The notes beneath the pieces are model-generated. The model worked only from the letters and a program-made list of their open reading frames with translations, ran no database searches and was not told where the DNA came from. Of a stretch of DNA of 64,000 bases, positions 25,167 to 33,553 are shown in pieces (the first letter of the stretch is position 1; every line of letters begins with the position of its first letter). The translations under genes and the position numbers were made by a program. Source of the DNA: Alphaproteobacteria bacterium (GTDB lineage: Bacteria; Pseudomonadota; Alphaproteobacteria; Reyranellales; Reyranellaceae); contig VGCZ01000011.1 of the NCBI GenBank assembly GCA_016869975.1, positions 57,148 to 121,147 of the forward strand, given 5' to 3'.

Positions 25167-27353
25167 CTACTTGCGGCCGGCCTTGTCGAGGGCGCCCATC
25201 ACCAGGTCGATGGTCAACAATTCGGGCAGCGGAACGCCGTCCGGCGCGCCTGGGCCATAGACGATGTTGAACGGAATGCCGAAGCGCTGGTTGGCCTTCA
25301 GATAGGCCGCGATCGAAGGCGACGGCCGTGTCCAGTCGGCGCGCAGGGCCAACACGCCGTCGCGATCCAGTCGTCCCGAAACATCGGCGGTGTCTAGCAC
25401 CAGCTTCTTGTTCACCTGGCAGGTAACGCACCAATCGGCGGTGACGTCGACGATCACCACCTTGCCGGCGGCCAACCGCTCCTTGATCTGCGCCTGAATA
25501 TCGCGCGCCGGATCGAGCGGCTGCCAGCGGCCCGAGGCCACCGCCGCCACGGCCGGCGCCGGTCCCTGTACGACCAGCGGCGCGGCGATCGCCAAGGCCG
25601 CGGCGAAGATCGCCAGCGGCACTGCGAAGCCGCCGATCCGCCGCCGCATGCCGATCGCCAGCGCCATCACGCCCAGGATCGCGCCGACCGCCAGGACGGC
25701 GTGCCAGCCTGCCGCGCCGGCCAGCACGGTGAACAGCCAGACCGCCGTCGCGAACAGCGCCAGCGCCATCACGCGCTTGACCCACAGCATCCAGGCGCCC
25801 GGCCGGGGCAGGCGGCTCGCCAGCTTCGGAAAGGCCGCCACCAGCAGGAACGGTGCGGCGAGGCCCAGGCCCAGCGCAGTGAAGATCGCCAGAGTTTCGC
25901 TCGCGCCGCGCGACAGGGCGAAAGTCAGCGCCGTGCCGACAAAGGGTGCGGAGCACGGCGTCGCCAGCAGCGCGGCGAAGGCACCCGACGCGAAGTGGCC
26001 GGCGAGCTCGGAGCGCGCGGCGCGCTGCTCGCCCGCCACCGCCGCGCCGGCGAGCCAGGACGGCAACGCGATCTCGAACAGCCCGGCGAGGTTGAGCGCG
26101 AAGAGCAGTACCACGGCGATGATGAAGGCGAGGAACACCGGCTGCTGGAACTGGATGCCCCAGCCCACGGTGGCGCCGGCGCTCTTGAGCGCGATGGCGC
26201 CGCCGGCCAGCACCAGGAACGAGGCGACGATGCCGGCCGACGAGGCGAGGAAGCCGGCGCGCACGCGCGAGGAGGCCTGGCCGCCATAGCCGACCGCGCC
26301 GATCACCTTCAGCGACAGCACCGGCAGCACGCAGGGCATGATGTTGAGGATCAGGCCGCCGAGCAGCGCCACCAGCAGCATCGCCATCAACTCGCCGACG
26401 CCGGACGCCTGCGTCGGCGGCGCGCCCACGACAGGCGTCGCCTCGGTCTCGACCGCAAGCGGCTCGTCGAGCACGGTGAACGTGACCTTCTGGCCCGCGA
26501 GCTTCGCCGCGGTGAGCTTGTCGCCGGCAAGCGTGAAGGTGAAGAGCGCGCGCCTGCCGCCGTCCTCGAGCTTGACTCGCGGCGGCTCGGAGACGGCGAT
26601 GCTCGCGTGCTCGGCGACGATGTCGGGCTTCACGAAGGCGCGATCGCCGCGCGCGCTGACGCTGATCTCGATCACCGTCTCGCCCGGCTTGCCGTCCTTC
26701 TTCGGCACGTCGCGCAGGCTGGCGCGCTCGATCGTCACGCCTGCTGCTCCGGGCTGGCGCGCGAGGAAGACGCCGATCATCGCCGCTTCTGGCGCCGGCG
26801 CGCCGGCGCCCGCCGGCAGGTCGAGCTTCAGGTTGGCCGTGTAGGGAATGCAGACGTCGTCGCAGGTCAGGTAGTCGATCGAAGCGCGCAGCGACAGCGC
26901 GTCACCGGCCTTCGAGAGCGTGGCGCTGAGCGGCAGGACGACCTCGCCCTTGTAGCCCATGGTGGTGAGCCCGGAGACGTCGAAGCGGTACGGCGCGGGC
27001 CATAGCAACGTCGCGCCCGCCAGGTTGGTCGAGCCCTTCCAGTCGATGGTGGGCGGGAAGCCGGCATCGCCGGGCGAGCGCCAGTAGATCTTCCAGCCCG
27101 GCTTCATGCGGAAATGCAGGCCCAGCGTGATGGTGCGCGAATCACCCACCGCGTCGACCGCCGAGACCAGCCGCAGTTCGGTCTGCTCGGTCTTCACCCA
27201 ATCCGAGCCGGCGGCCTGGGCGGGTACGGCGAGGCCCAAGGCCGAAAGCAGCAGGATGAAGGCGAGGATCGCGATCTTCGCTTTTCCCCGCGTAGGTGGG
27301 GACAAGGCAGATTTCACGGGGATAGCCATGGCTATGTCTTGGCGAAGGCGCAT
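25167..27353 (-). CDS. Protein-disulfide reductase, DsbD/ScsB type
   Basis: Membrane protein (728 residues) carrying electrons from cytoplasmic thioredoxin to periplasmic thiol proteins. Order of domains: a signal segment, a periplasmic N-terminal domain with the CDDVCIPY motif, about eight membrane helices (CVLPVLSLKVIGAVGYGG at the first, with the TPCSAPFVGTALTFALSRG cysteine later), and a C-terminal thioredoxin domain with ADWCVTCQVNKKL. The long alpha domain is of the ScsB type. ATG 27353 is used; Met at 27329 is an alternative. The window also has a free-standing N-terminal domain at 35741. Confidence 0.92.
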   Translation of the reverse strand: MRLRQDIAMAIPVKSALSPPTRGKAKIAILAFILLLSALGLAVPAQAAGSDWVKTEQTELRLVSAVDAVGDSRTITLGLHFRMKPGWKIYWRSPGDAGFPPTIDWKGSTNLAGATLLWPAPYRFDVSGLTTMGYKGEVVLPLSATLSKAGDALSLRASIDYLTCDDVCIPYTANLKLDLPAGAGAPAPEAAMIGVFLARQPGAAGVTIERASLRDVPKKDGKPGETVIEISVSARGDRAFVKPDIVAEHASIAVSEPPRVKLEDGGRRALFTFTLAGDKLTAAKLAGQKVTFTVLDEPLAVETEATPVVGAPPTQASGVGELMAMLLVALLGGLILNIMPCVLPVLSLKVIGAVGYGGQASSRVRAGFLASSAGIVASFLVLAGGAIALKSAGATVGWGIQFQQPVFLAFIIAVVLLFALNLAGLFEIALPSWLAGAAVAGEQRAARSELAGHFASGAFAALLATPCSAPFVGTALTFALSRGASETLAIFTALGLGLAAPFLLVAAFPKLASRLPRPGAWMLWVKRVMALALFATAVWLFTVLAGAAGWHAVLAVGAILGVMALAIGMRRRIGGFAVPLAIFAAALAIAAPLVVQGPAPAVAAVASGRWQPLDPARDIQAQIKERLAAGKVVIVDVTADWCVTCQVNKKLVLDTADVSGRLDRDGVLALRADWTRPSPSIAAYLKANQRFGIPFNIVYGPGAPDGVPLPELLTIDLVMGALDKAGRK

Positions 27354-27506
27354 CGTCTTCCGATATAATAGCTGAGCGGTCGGGGTAAACCGACCAGTGT
27401 CCGGATACGCGTTTCAGGCGCTCGCGGGCAGTCACAAGCGCGTGTCGCGCCGTCCGGCCGCACGGTTCCGCGTACGATCGCGATGCGATGGCGGGAGCAT
27501 AGCGCC

Positions 27507-28118
27507 ATGTCCACCCAGACGACCTCCTCGGGCTCGGGCCCCTCCGGCTCCGGCTACATCACCGGCTACCTGCTGGTGGCCACGCCGGCCATGCCCGACG
27601 AACGCTTCCGCCGCACCGTGATCTATATGTGCCGGCACGACGCCGATGGCGCGCTGGGCCTCGTCGTCAACCGCACGGTCGAGGACATGACCGAGGCCGA
27701 CCTATACAAACAGCTTGAGATCCCGGTGGCGCCCGGCGCCGAGGCCCGGCCGGTGATCCTGGGCGGCCCGGTCGAGATGCAGCGCGGCTTCGTGCTGCAC
27801 ACGGGCGACTACAAGCGCGAGGAGACCCTGAGTCTGGCCGACGGTCAGATGGGCATCACCGGCTCGCTCGACATCATGCGCGACATGTCGGCCGGCACCG
27901 GCCCGAAACAGGCGCTGCTGACCCTGGGCCATAGCGGCTGGGGGCCGGGCCAGCTCGACCGCGAACTGGTCGACAACGCCTGGCTGGTCGTGCCGACCGA
28001 TCTCGATCTGGTGTTCGGCGGCGACCTCAATGGCAAATGGGGCCGCGCGCTGGCCAAGGTCGATGGCCGCCTGGGGACCGATCCCGGGCTTATGTCGCAT
28101 CTCTCGGGGCGCGCGTAA
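27507..28118 (+). CDS. UPF0301/YqgE (AlgH) family protein
   Basis: Conserved protein of 203 residues. Family blocks are GYLLVATPAMPDERFRRTVIYMC, GALGLVVNRT, ILGGPVEMQRGFVLH and LTLGHSGWGPGQLDRELVDNAWL. The biochemical role is not settled. ATG 27507 has a GGGAG upstream at slightly long spacing. It is divergent from the DsbD-type gene. Confidence 0.92.
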   Translation: MSTQTTSSGSGPSGSGYITGYLLVATPAMPDERFRRTVIYMCRHDADGALGLVVNRTVEDMTEADLYKQLEIPVAPGAEARPVILGGPVEMQRGFVLHTGDYKREETLSLADGQMGITGSLDIMRDMSAGTGPKQALLTLGHSGWGPGQLDRELVDNAWLVVPTDLDLVFGGDLNGKWGRALAKVDGRLGTDPGLMSHLSGRA

Positions 28119-28220
28119 TAAGGACCGTTTCGGTCCTAAATTCAAGGACTTGTGCGAATTTTCTGTAACCGACCACAAAATCAGTGATTCGTTGCAGGGG
28201 CGATGTTAGGGTTTGTCCGT

Positions 28221-28347
28221 AACGAAGGAGGCCCGGATTCCCCTCAGGGTCCTTGTATGGGTACAGGCACCGAGCAACGAGCGGCCGCCAAGTCGGGCCG
28301 GATCGGGGATCGGCCTCACCCCAGTCTCTGACCCACCTTCGTTTTTC
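28221..28347 (+). ncRNA. Candidate structured small RNA upstream of phoH
   Basis: AACGAAGG (28221-28228) is the exact complement of CCTTCGTT (28336-28343), which runs straight into TTTTT. Inside are a GGCCCG/CGGGCC pairing, a CCTTGTA-TGGG-TACAGG hairpin, and a GGCC-GATC-GGG-GATC-GGCC hairpin with one bulge. No convincing protein frame covers the segment. The closing stem, inner hairpins and T tract resemble a terminated small RNA. The family is not recognised: it lacks SRP RNA and tmRNA motifs. Confidence 0.45.
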
Positions 28348-28365
28348 CCTGTCCGTCTGATCGCC

Positions 28366-28392
28366 AACGCCTCCGCTCGCGGGGGCGTTTTT
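28366..28392 (+). terminator. Intrinsic terminator upstream of phoH
   Basis: AACGCCTCCGC pairs with GCGGGGGCGTT (one G-U pair), followed by TTTTT. It would end transcripts coming from yqgE or the candidate RNA before phoH. Confidence 0.7.
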
Positions 28393-28437
28393 GCGTTCGG
28401 GCGGGCTTTCGTCTCCCTGTCGCTCCCGGAGTAGACC

Positions 28438-29178
28438 ATGGCCAAGCGTGCCACCCGTCGTGCCCGCACCGAGACCGTCGAAACCGCCCGCATCCACACG
28501 CTGGTGTTCGATGCCGACCGACAGGGGGCGGCCAACGATGCCAACCGCGACCAGAGCTACCTGCGAAAAGTCCGCCCGCGCAGCGACAACCAACGCCTGC
28601 TGATGGAGGCCATCGGCAAGCAGGCGCTGACCCTGGCGCTGGGGCCGGCCGGCACCGGCAAGACCTATCTGGCGATCACCGCGGCGGTCGAGGCGCTGGA
28701 GGCGGGCCGTATCGCGCGCATCGTGCTGTCGCGCCCCGCCGTCGAAGCCGGCGAGAACCTCGGCTACCTGCCCGGCAACATGCGCGAGAAGCTCGATCCC
28801 TATCTGCGCCCGCTCTACGACGCGCTCAACGACCGCATGGGGCCCAAGCGCCTGCGGTCGGCGCTCGACGACGGCACGATCCAGATCGCGCCCGTGGCCT
28901 TCATGCGCGGCAGGACGCTCAACAACGCCTTCGTGCTGATCGACGAGGCGCAGAACTGCACCTACGGCCAGCTCAAGATGCTGCTGACACGGCTGGGCTG
29001 GCACTCGACCATGGTGCTGACCGGCGATCCCGACCAGACCGACCTGCTGCCCGAACTCTCCGGCCTCAGCGACATCGCCCGCCGCCTCGAGGCGGTCGAC
29101 GATGTCGCCGTCGTGCGCCTGACGCAGGCCGACGTCGTGCGGCATCCGCTGGTCGGCAGGATGCTGGGCGTTCTCTGA
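28438..29178 (+). CDS. PhoH family ATPase
   Basis: P-loop ATPase of 246 residues. Walker A is GPAGTGKTYLA, Walker B is FVLIDEAQNC, and the family segments SRPAVEAGENLGYLPG and LTGDPDQTDLL are present. PhoH proteins are related to the ATPase domain of superfamily 1 helicases and are linked to RNA metabolism or phosphate stress. This is the short single-domain form, without the N-terminal extension of the ybeZ-linked type; no ybeY is adjacent. ATG 28438 has a CGGAG ribosome site. Confidence 0.92.
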   Translation: MAKRATRRARTETVETARIHTLVFDADRQGAANDANRDQSYLRKVRPRSDNQRLLMEAIGKQALTLALGPAGTGKTYLAITAAVEALEAGRIARIVLSRPAVEAGENLGYLPGNMREKLDPYLRPLYDALNDRMGPKRLRSALDDGTIQIAPVAFMRGRTLNNAFVLIDEAQNCTYGQLKMLLTRLGWHSTMVLTGDPDQTDLLPELSGLSDIARRLEAVDDVAVVRLTQADVVRHPLVGRMLGVL

Positions 29179-29188
29179 CGCCGCCTCC

Positions 29189-29286
29189 GTCGTCCTGAGC
29201 GAAGTCGAAGGACCTTTGCTCGACAGCACCGACGTGTTTGTTGAGGCAAGGCCCTTCGACTACGCTGCGCCCCGCTCAGGGCGACG
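29189..29286. repeat. Imperfect long palindrome of the CCTTCGACT type
   Basis: The left arm at 29189-29212 (CCTGAGCGAAGTCGAAGG core) and the right arm at 29252-29286 (CCTTCGACT...CGCTCAGGG) are imperfect complements, with weaker complementarity inside. The element fills the gap between phoH and the amidohydrolase gene. It resembles short palindromic repeats spread widely through many alphaproteobacterial genomes. Confidence 0.7.
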
Positions 29287-29295
29287 GCATACCAG

Positions 29296-30237
29296 ATGAA
29301 AACCATCCACGGCCACTGGAACGACGATCCGTCGGCGGTCACGCTGATCGATGCGCATCATCATCTCTGGGACCTCAAGCGCGGTCGCCTGCCCTGGCTG
29401 CGCGGTCCCGTCGAGCCGCACTTCTTCCTCGGCGACTACAGCCCGCTGAAGCGCGACTACCTGCCGGATGACTACCGGCGTGACGCGGCGAAGCACAACG
29501 TGCTGATGACCGTGCATTGCGAGGCCGAGTGGGATCGCGACGACCAGGTAGGCGAGACGCGGTGGCTGATCGACATCGCCAACACCAGCGACCGCCTGCC
29601 CGGCGCCATCGTCGCGCATGCGTGGTTCCATACGCCCAACGCCGAGGAGATCATCGCCCGGCAGGCGAGCTTCCCGATGGTGCGCGGCATCCGCTCCAAG
29701 CCGATCACATCGCTGACGCCGGATACGCGGCCCGATCGCGTCGCGGGCACGATGCAAGACCCGGCGTGGCTGAAGGGCTTTGCTCTGCTGGAGAAGTACG
29801 GCCTGTCCTGGGATCTGCGTGTGCCGATGTGGCATCTCGTGGAGGCGGCCGGCGTCGCCCGGCAGTTTCCGAGAACGCCGATCATCCTCAACCACACCGG
29901 CTTCCCCTGGGACCGCAGCGAGGATGGCCTGGCGACGTGGCGCAGGGCGATGGAAGCGATCGCGCGCTGCCCCAACGTGCATCTCAAGGTCTCGGAGTTC
30001 GGCCTGCGCGACCAGCCCTGGGACTACGCGTCGAACCGCCGAATCGTGCGCGACGCCATCGCCATCTTCGGCATCGAGCGCTGCGTCTTCGCGACCAACT
30101 TCCCGGTCGCCGGCCTGCGCGTCGACTATGATACGCTGGTCCGCGCCGTGCGACGAATGATCGACGATTTCTCCGCCGAAAATCAGGCGCGTTTCTTCTG
30201 GAAGAACGCTGCGGCGTTCTATCGGCTGACGATTTAG
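29296..30237 (+). CDS. Amidohydrolase 2 family metal-dependent hydrolase
   Basis: TIM-barrel hydrolase of 313 residues. The first metal-binding strand is LIDAHHHLWDLKRGRLPWL. Later landmarks are VHCEAEW, the ILNHTGFPWD strand and the end segment CVFATNFPVAGLRVDYDTL, which carries an Asn where the catalytic Asp or equivalent of related lactonases often sits. Members include lactonases and decarboxylases of aromatic acid catabolism. Substrate not assignable. Confidence 0.88.
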   Translation: MKTIHGHWNDDPSAVTLIDAHHHLWDLKRGRLPWLRGPVEPHFFLGDYSPLKRDYLPDDYRRDAAKHNVLMTVHCEAEWDRDDQVGETRWLIDIANTSDRLPGAIVAHAWFHTPNAEEIIARQASFPMVRGIRSKPITSLTPDTRPDRVAGTMQDPAWLKGFALLEKYGLSWDLRVPMWHLVEAAGVARQFPRTPIILNHTGFPWDRSEDGLATWRRAMEAIARCPNVHLKVSEFGLRDQPWDYASNRRIVRDAIAIFGIERCVFATNFPVAGLRVDYDTLVRAVRRMIDDFSAENQARFFWKNAAAFYRLTI

Positions 30238-30256
30238 CCAGGCCGAGGCGCGTCAC

Positions 30257-30550
30257 ATGAGCAGCACTAAACAATACCTGTTCGCCTGTGGAGACTTCCA
30301 GGAAGCGGCGGTCCAGGAGAGGGTCTTCGGCCGCCGGCTTGTCGGCAAGCCGGATGCCCTCCTCGGCTTTTGTCGACAACCATTCGTGCGGCCGTCAGGC
30401 ATTTCGGATGATCGCGTAGACGGCATGGTGTTCGGCGTGACGGACGCCGATCTCGCGGCGGCTGACGCGCACGAACCGCCCAACTATCGCCGTTCAGAGA
30501 TCAAGACTGCCTCAGGCCTCCTCGCATGGGTCTATCTTCGACAGGGCTGA
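30257..30550 (+). CDS. AIG2-like/gamma-glutamylcyclotransferase-fold protein
   Basis: A small protein of 97 residues with the cyclotransferase fold: YLFACGDFQEAAVQERVFGR at the N-terminus, RVDGMVFGVTDADLAAADAHE with the expected catalytic Glu position, then YRRSEI. The usual YGxL substrate loop is replaced by ACGDFQ, so activity may differ. It is 19 bases after the amidohydrolase gene and probably co-transcribed. Confidence 0.75.
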   Translation: MSSTKQYLFACGDFQEAAVQERVFGRRLVGKPDALLGFCRQPFVRPSGISDDRVDGMVFGVTDADLAAADAHEPPNYRRSEIKTASGLLAWVYLRQG

Positions 30551-30668
30551 GCTCGGCGGCCGTCTTGTCAGGTCCCGACAATCGCAAGGTCGCAGTCTTT
30601 CGATTGTCGCTCGCCGTGCGCGAGCGATAGGATCGGATAATTCGATGACTCAGACACCAGGAGACGCC

Positions 30669-31169
30669 ATGAACAAGCTCGCACTTCCACGCCGCGCCCT
30701 CGTCCTCGGTGGGATCGGCCTGATTGTCGTCAGTCGCGGTGTCCATGCCGCCGAAACTGTCTCCGGCCGCTACGCCGGCAACGGCAAGGAGGTCCAGCTG
30801 GGCTTCATCAGCGCCTGGCCGCGCGACAAGTTCAGCGGCAAGGACACGATCGTCATCGTGGTGACCGAGAAGGATCACAGTGCGTCGAAGAAGCCCTGGT
30901 TCGACGCCGGCTTCAAGAAATTCGGTGCCGCGCTGCAGTTCTCGCTGACCATACCGGACGGGAAGCTGATCGGCACCGAGGTCGGCCATCCCGGGCTCAA
31001 GCGCTCACCGGTGTCGGTGTCGGGCTCCAGCATCCAGGCGGAAGGCGTGACCATCACGGACAAGCGGGTCGAAGGCCGCTTCTTCACGCCGAAGCCGGGG
31101 ACGTTCTTCGACGACGTCTTCGAGATCGACATGAAGGTCGCCGCCGACATTCGCCCGCGTCCGGCGTGA
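30669..31169 (+). CDS. Exported protein of unknown function
   Basis: A 166-residue protein with a Tat-like signal (RRALVLGGIGLIVVSRGVHA) and a mature beta-rich domain without a family I recognise. ATG 30669 follows CAGGAGA at good spacing. It overlaps the flavodoxin-like gene by four bases (GTGA), so they are translated together. The first mature residues AETVSGRYAGNGKEVQLGF suggest a small secreted beta domain. Confidence 0.65.
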   Translation: MNKLALPRRALVLGGIGLIVVSRGVHAAETVSGRYAGNGKEVQLGFISAWPRDKFSGKDTIVIVVTEKDHSASKKPWFDAGFKKFGAALQFSLTIPDGKLIGTEVGHPGLKRSPVSVSGSSIQAEGVTITDKRVEGRFFTPKPGTFFDDVFEIDMKVAADIRPRPA

Positions 31170-31627
31170 AGCGCCTGCTGATCGTCGCGCACGCGCCCTC
31201 GCCCAACACCGAAGCGTTGCGTGACGCGTGCGCACGCGGGGCACGGCATCCCGAGATCGGCGGCGTCGAAGTCGTGGTCAAGGCGCCGCTCTCGGCCGGT
31301 CCCGAGGACGTGCTGGCGGCGCAGGCGGTGATCCTCGGCACCACCGAGAACCTCGGCTACATGAGCGGCGCGCTGAAGGACTTCTTCGACCGCAGCTACT
31401 ACGCCTGCATCGAGAAGACCGATGCGCTGCCCTTCGCCTGCTACATCCGCGCCGGCCAGGACGGCACCGGCACGCGCCGCGCCATCGAGAGCATCACCAC
31501 GGGGCTGCGCTGGAAGGCCGTGCAGGAGCCGCTGGTGCTGCGCGGCGCGTGGCAGGACGGCTTCGTCGCGCAGGTCGAGGAGCTCGGCATGGCGGTGGCC
31601 GCCGGATTGGAAGCCGGCGTTTTCTGA
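31166..31627 (+). CDS. Flavodoxin-like/NAD(P)H-dependent FMN reductase family protein
   Basis: A 153-residue flavodoxin-fold protein. The phosphate-binding start is LLIVAHAPSPNTEALRDA, and the flavin loop is ILGTTENLGYMSGALKDFFDRSYY, as in WrbA-like and FMN-reductase proteins. The start is GTG 31166, overlapping the upstream stop. Substrate unknown. Confidence 0.82.
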   Translation: MKRLLIVAHAPSPNTEALRDACARGARHPEIGGVEVVVKAPLSAGPEDVLAAQAVILGTTENLGYMSGALKDFFDRSYYACIEKTDALPFACYIRAGQDGTGTRRAIESITTGLRWKAVQEPLVLRGAWQDGFVAQVEELGMAVAAGLEAGVF

Positions 31628-31637
31628 CGCGCGGCGC

Positions 31638-32246
31638 TCATTCACCCGCCAGCTGGATCCACTGGGGGCCGGTGCGCCGTGCCAGCACCCCGGCCGGCGA
31701 CGTGCCGGGGCGGAACACGACCGACTCGGCTTCCGCGATCGGCAGCTCGGGATAGCCGTGCAGCTTGGCCAGCCCGCCAAGGTTATTGCCATGGGCGACA
31801 AAGACATCGTTGACGCCGCGCGCCGGCGCTGCCGCCAGCGCGTCGCGCAGCCGCACCAGCCTGGCGCGCTCGGGGTCGCCCGAGTCGTCGCCATCGGTTT
31901 CCAGCCACGGCACGACCTCGACGCGGCCGAAGGCCAGCCGCGCGGTGTCGACACAGCGGCAATAGGGGCTGGAGCGCACCGCGCCGATCGGAATGGCGAG
32001 CATGCGGAAGGCCGCGCCGATGCGGCTGGCCAATTGCCGGCCGGCGTCGGTGAGGTTGCGCTGACGCTCGCAGCTCGTGAGGTCGTCGTCCGGCTGGCCC
32101 TGCCGTAGCGTCAGGCTATGGCGGAAGTAGATGTTGAAGCCGCCGGCGCGCAGCGTCGCGGCGAGGTCCGCCCGGTCGGCGCCGGCGCCCCATGGCAGGA
32201 GTACCGCGATTCCCGCGCCGATCAGCACGCTGCGCCGTGATGGCAT
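31638..32246 (-). CDS. Exported histidine phosphatase family protein
   Basis: Phosphoglycerate-mutase-fold protein of 202 residues. It starts with a Tat-like signal (PSRRSVLIGAGIAVLLPWGAGA). The active-site His is in IYFRHSLT instead of the usual RHG. RSSPYCRCVDTA and VAHGNNLGGL supply the other catalytic Arg and His. It is probably periplasmic; substrate unknown. ATG 32246 is preferred because it starts the signal peptide. It is convergent with the flavodoxin-like gene. Confidence 0.82.
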   Translation of the reverse strand: MPSRRSVLIGAGIAVLLPWGAGADRADLAATLRAGGFNIYFRHSLTLRQGQPDDDLTSCERQRNLTDAGRQLASRIGAAFRMLAIPIGAVRSSPYCRCVDTARLAFGRVEVVPWLETDGDDSGDPERARLVRLRDALAAAPARGVNDVFVAHGNNLGGLAKLHGYPELPIAEAESVVFRPGTSPAGVLARRTGPQWIQLAGE

Positions 32247-32326
32247 GATCGCTCTCCGATCGATTGGCGGCGGCATGTTGCGCCGATCCGCGCACCGGTG
32301 CGCTTCACATTGCGATCAAGCGCCGC

Positions 32327-32902
32327 TCACGATCGCGCCAGTGTTCCCGGCAGACGGCGAAGCACGCGGCGGAAAGGTTCGGGATCGTCGAGCCCGCGCG
32401 CCAGCACCAGCGCGCCCTCGATCGACAGCACAGTCTCTTCGGCCCACAGCCGTGCCGGCGTCGCGCTCATCCCGGCATCGCGCGCCACCGACGCCAAGGC
32501 CTCGATCCAGGCGCCGAAGGCGTCCTTGAGCGGTTTGCGGAACAGGCGTCGAGCGTCACCCACCAGCATGTTGCCCAACAGGCAGGCGGCGCGACCGCCG
32601 TCGTAGAGCTCGTCGAGCGCCTTGACCATGCGTGCCAGACGCCGCGCCGGCGTGCCCGGCGCCGCGAGCGGCGCCAGCACGTGCGCGGCCATCCAGCGCT
32701 CGACCTCCTCGAGCACGGCGCGCGCCATATCCTCCTTACCGCCTGGGAAGTAGTGATAGAGGCTCGACTTCCCGAGCCCACTGGCCTTCGACAGCTGCGC
32801 CAGCGAGGCGCCATCGAAGCCGTGGCCGCGGAACACTTCCAGCAGGCGGCGCACCACCTCTTCGCGCGGCATAAGCGGAGCCGGCATCGCCTTGTCCGTC
32901 AC
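32327..32902 (-). CDS. TetR/AcrR family transcriptional regulator
   Basis: A 191-residue regulator. The helix-turn-helix is ASLAQLSKASGLGKSSLYHYFPGGKEDMA, the form seen in the YxaF/LmrA-like group. A perfect inverted repeat, TTGGACC-AACC-GGTCCAA, begins two bases upstream of its start, so it is probably autoregulated. It is divergent from the YHS-domain gene. Starting at Met 5 codons in is an alternative. Confidence 0.88.
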   Translation of the reverse strand: MTDKAMPAPLMPREEVVRRLLEVFRGHGFDGASLAQLSKASGLGKSSLYHYFPGGKEDMARAVLEEVERWMAAHVLAPLAAPGTPARRLARMVKALDELYDGGRAACLLGNMLVGDARRLFRKPLKDAFGAWIEALASVARDAGMSATPARLWAEETVLSIEGALVLARGLDDPEPFRRVLRRLPGTLARS

Positions 32903-32904
32903 TG

Positions 32905-32922
32905 TTGGACCAACCGGTCCAA
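32905..32922. promoter_or_regulatory. Probable TetR operator at the regulator start
   Basis: Arms TTGGACC and GGTCCAA around AACC. It lies directly upstream of the TetR-family start codon at 32902, a usual place for an autoregulatory operator. Confidence 0.65.
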
Positions 32923-33001
32923 TAAACGGCGGCCCGCCCGGCTGTCAACATCACGCCGGCCCCACGACGATGTGAAGCGTATCGGGTTGCGGCGACCGCG
33001 G

Positions 33002-33030
33002 CGATCGGTATTGTACCGATCGTTCGGTCT
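33002..33030. promoter_or_regulatory. Overlapping palindromes upstream of the YHS-domain gene
   Basis: CGATCGGTA and TACCGATCG (33002-33010, 33014-33022) form a perfect palindrome with a 3-base centre. The second arm also pairs with TCGGT at 33024-33028, giving three related half sites. It lies 32 bases before the YHS gene start and is a likely operator. Confidence 0.65.
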
Positions 33031-33061
33031 ATTCCGGCCGACGCTTCGAGGAGGGATCCAC

Positions 33062-33532
33062 ATGACCGTTCCGACTTTCGCCCGCCGCGCCGTTCTCGCC
33101 GGGCTCGCCGTGGCGTTGCCTTTGGCGGCGGCGCACGCCGTCGACCGCACCGGCGGCACGCACAACAGCCTGTACGCCGGGCTGGGCGCCAAGGGCTACG
33201 ACGTGGTCGCCTACCAGACGGTCGGCAAGCCGACCCTGGGCAAGGCCGAGCACGAGGATCTGTGGAGCGGCGCCACCTGGCGCTTCGCCAACGCCCAGCA
33301 CCTCGCGATGTTCAAGGCCGATCGCGAGAAATACGCGCCGCAGTTCGGCGGCTTCTGCTCCTGGGGCGTGGCCCAGGGCAAGCTGTTCGACGTCGATCCG
33401 GTCAATGGCTGGAAGGTGGTCGACGGCAAGCTCTACATGAACTTCAACGCCGACATCCAACGCACCTGGGAAGCCGACATCCCCGGCATGATCGCCAGGG
33501 CCAAGGCCAACTGGCCCAAGCTCAACCAATAG
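33062..33532 (+). CDS. Exported YHS-domain protein
   Basis: A 156-residue protein with a signal peptide (FARRAVLAGLAVALPLAAAHA) and a YHS-type domain. The domain shows AKGYDVVAYQTVGKPTLGKAEHE, then WRFANAQHLAMFKADREKYAPQFGGFCSWG. Such domains are found near metal- and redox-related genes. The regulator and operator sites upstream suggest it is a regulated target of the divergent TetR gene. Ligand unknown. Confidence 0.85.
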   Translation: MTVPTFARRAVLAGLAVALPLAAAHAVDRTGGTHNSLYAGLGAKGYDVVAYQTVGKPTLGKAEHEDLWSGATWRFANAQHLAMFKADREKYAPQFGGFCSWGVAQGKLFDVDPVNGWKVVDGKLYMNFNADIQRTWEADIPGMIARAKANWPKLNQ

Positions 33533-33553
33533 CGATACGGCCGCGGCCTGCCG

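Noticed and set aside
28213..28434. A 73-codon frame upstream of phoH
   Set aside because: It runs through a structured RNA-like region and a terminator, and has no family or ribosome site.
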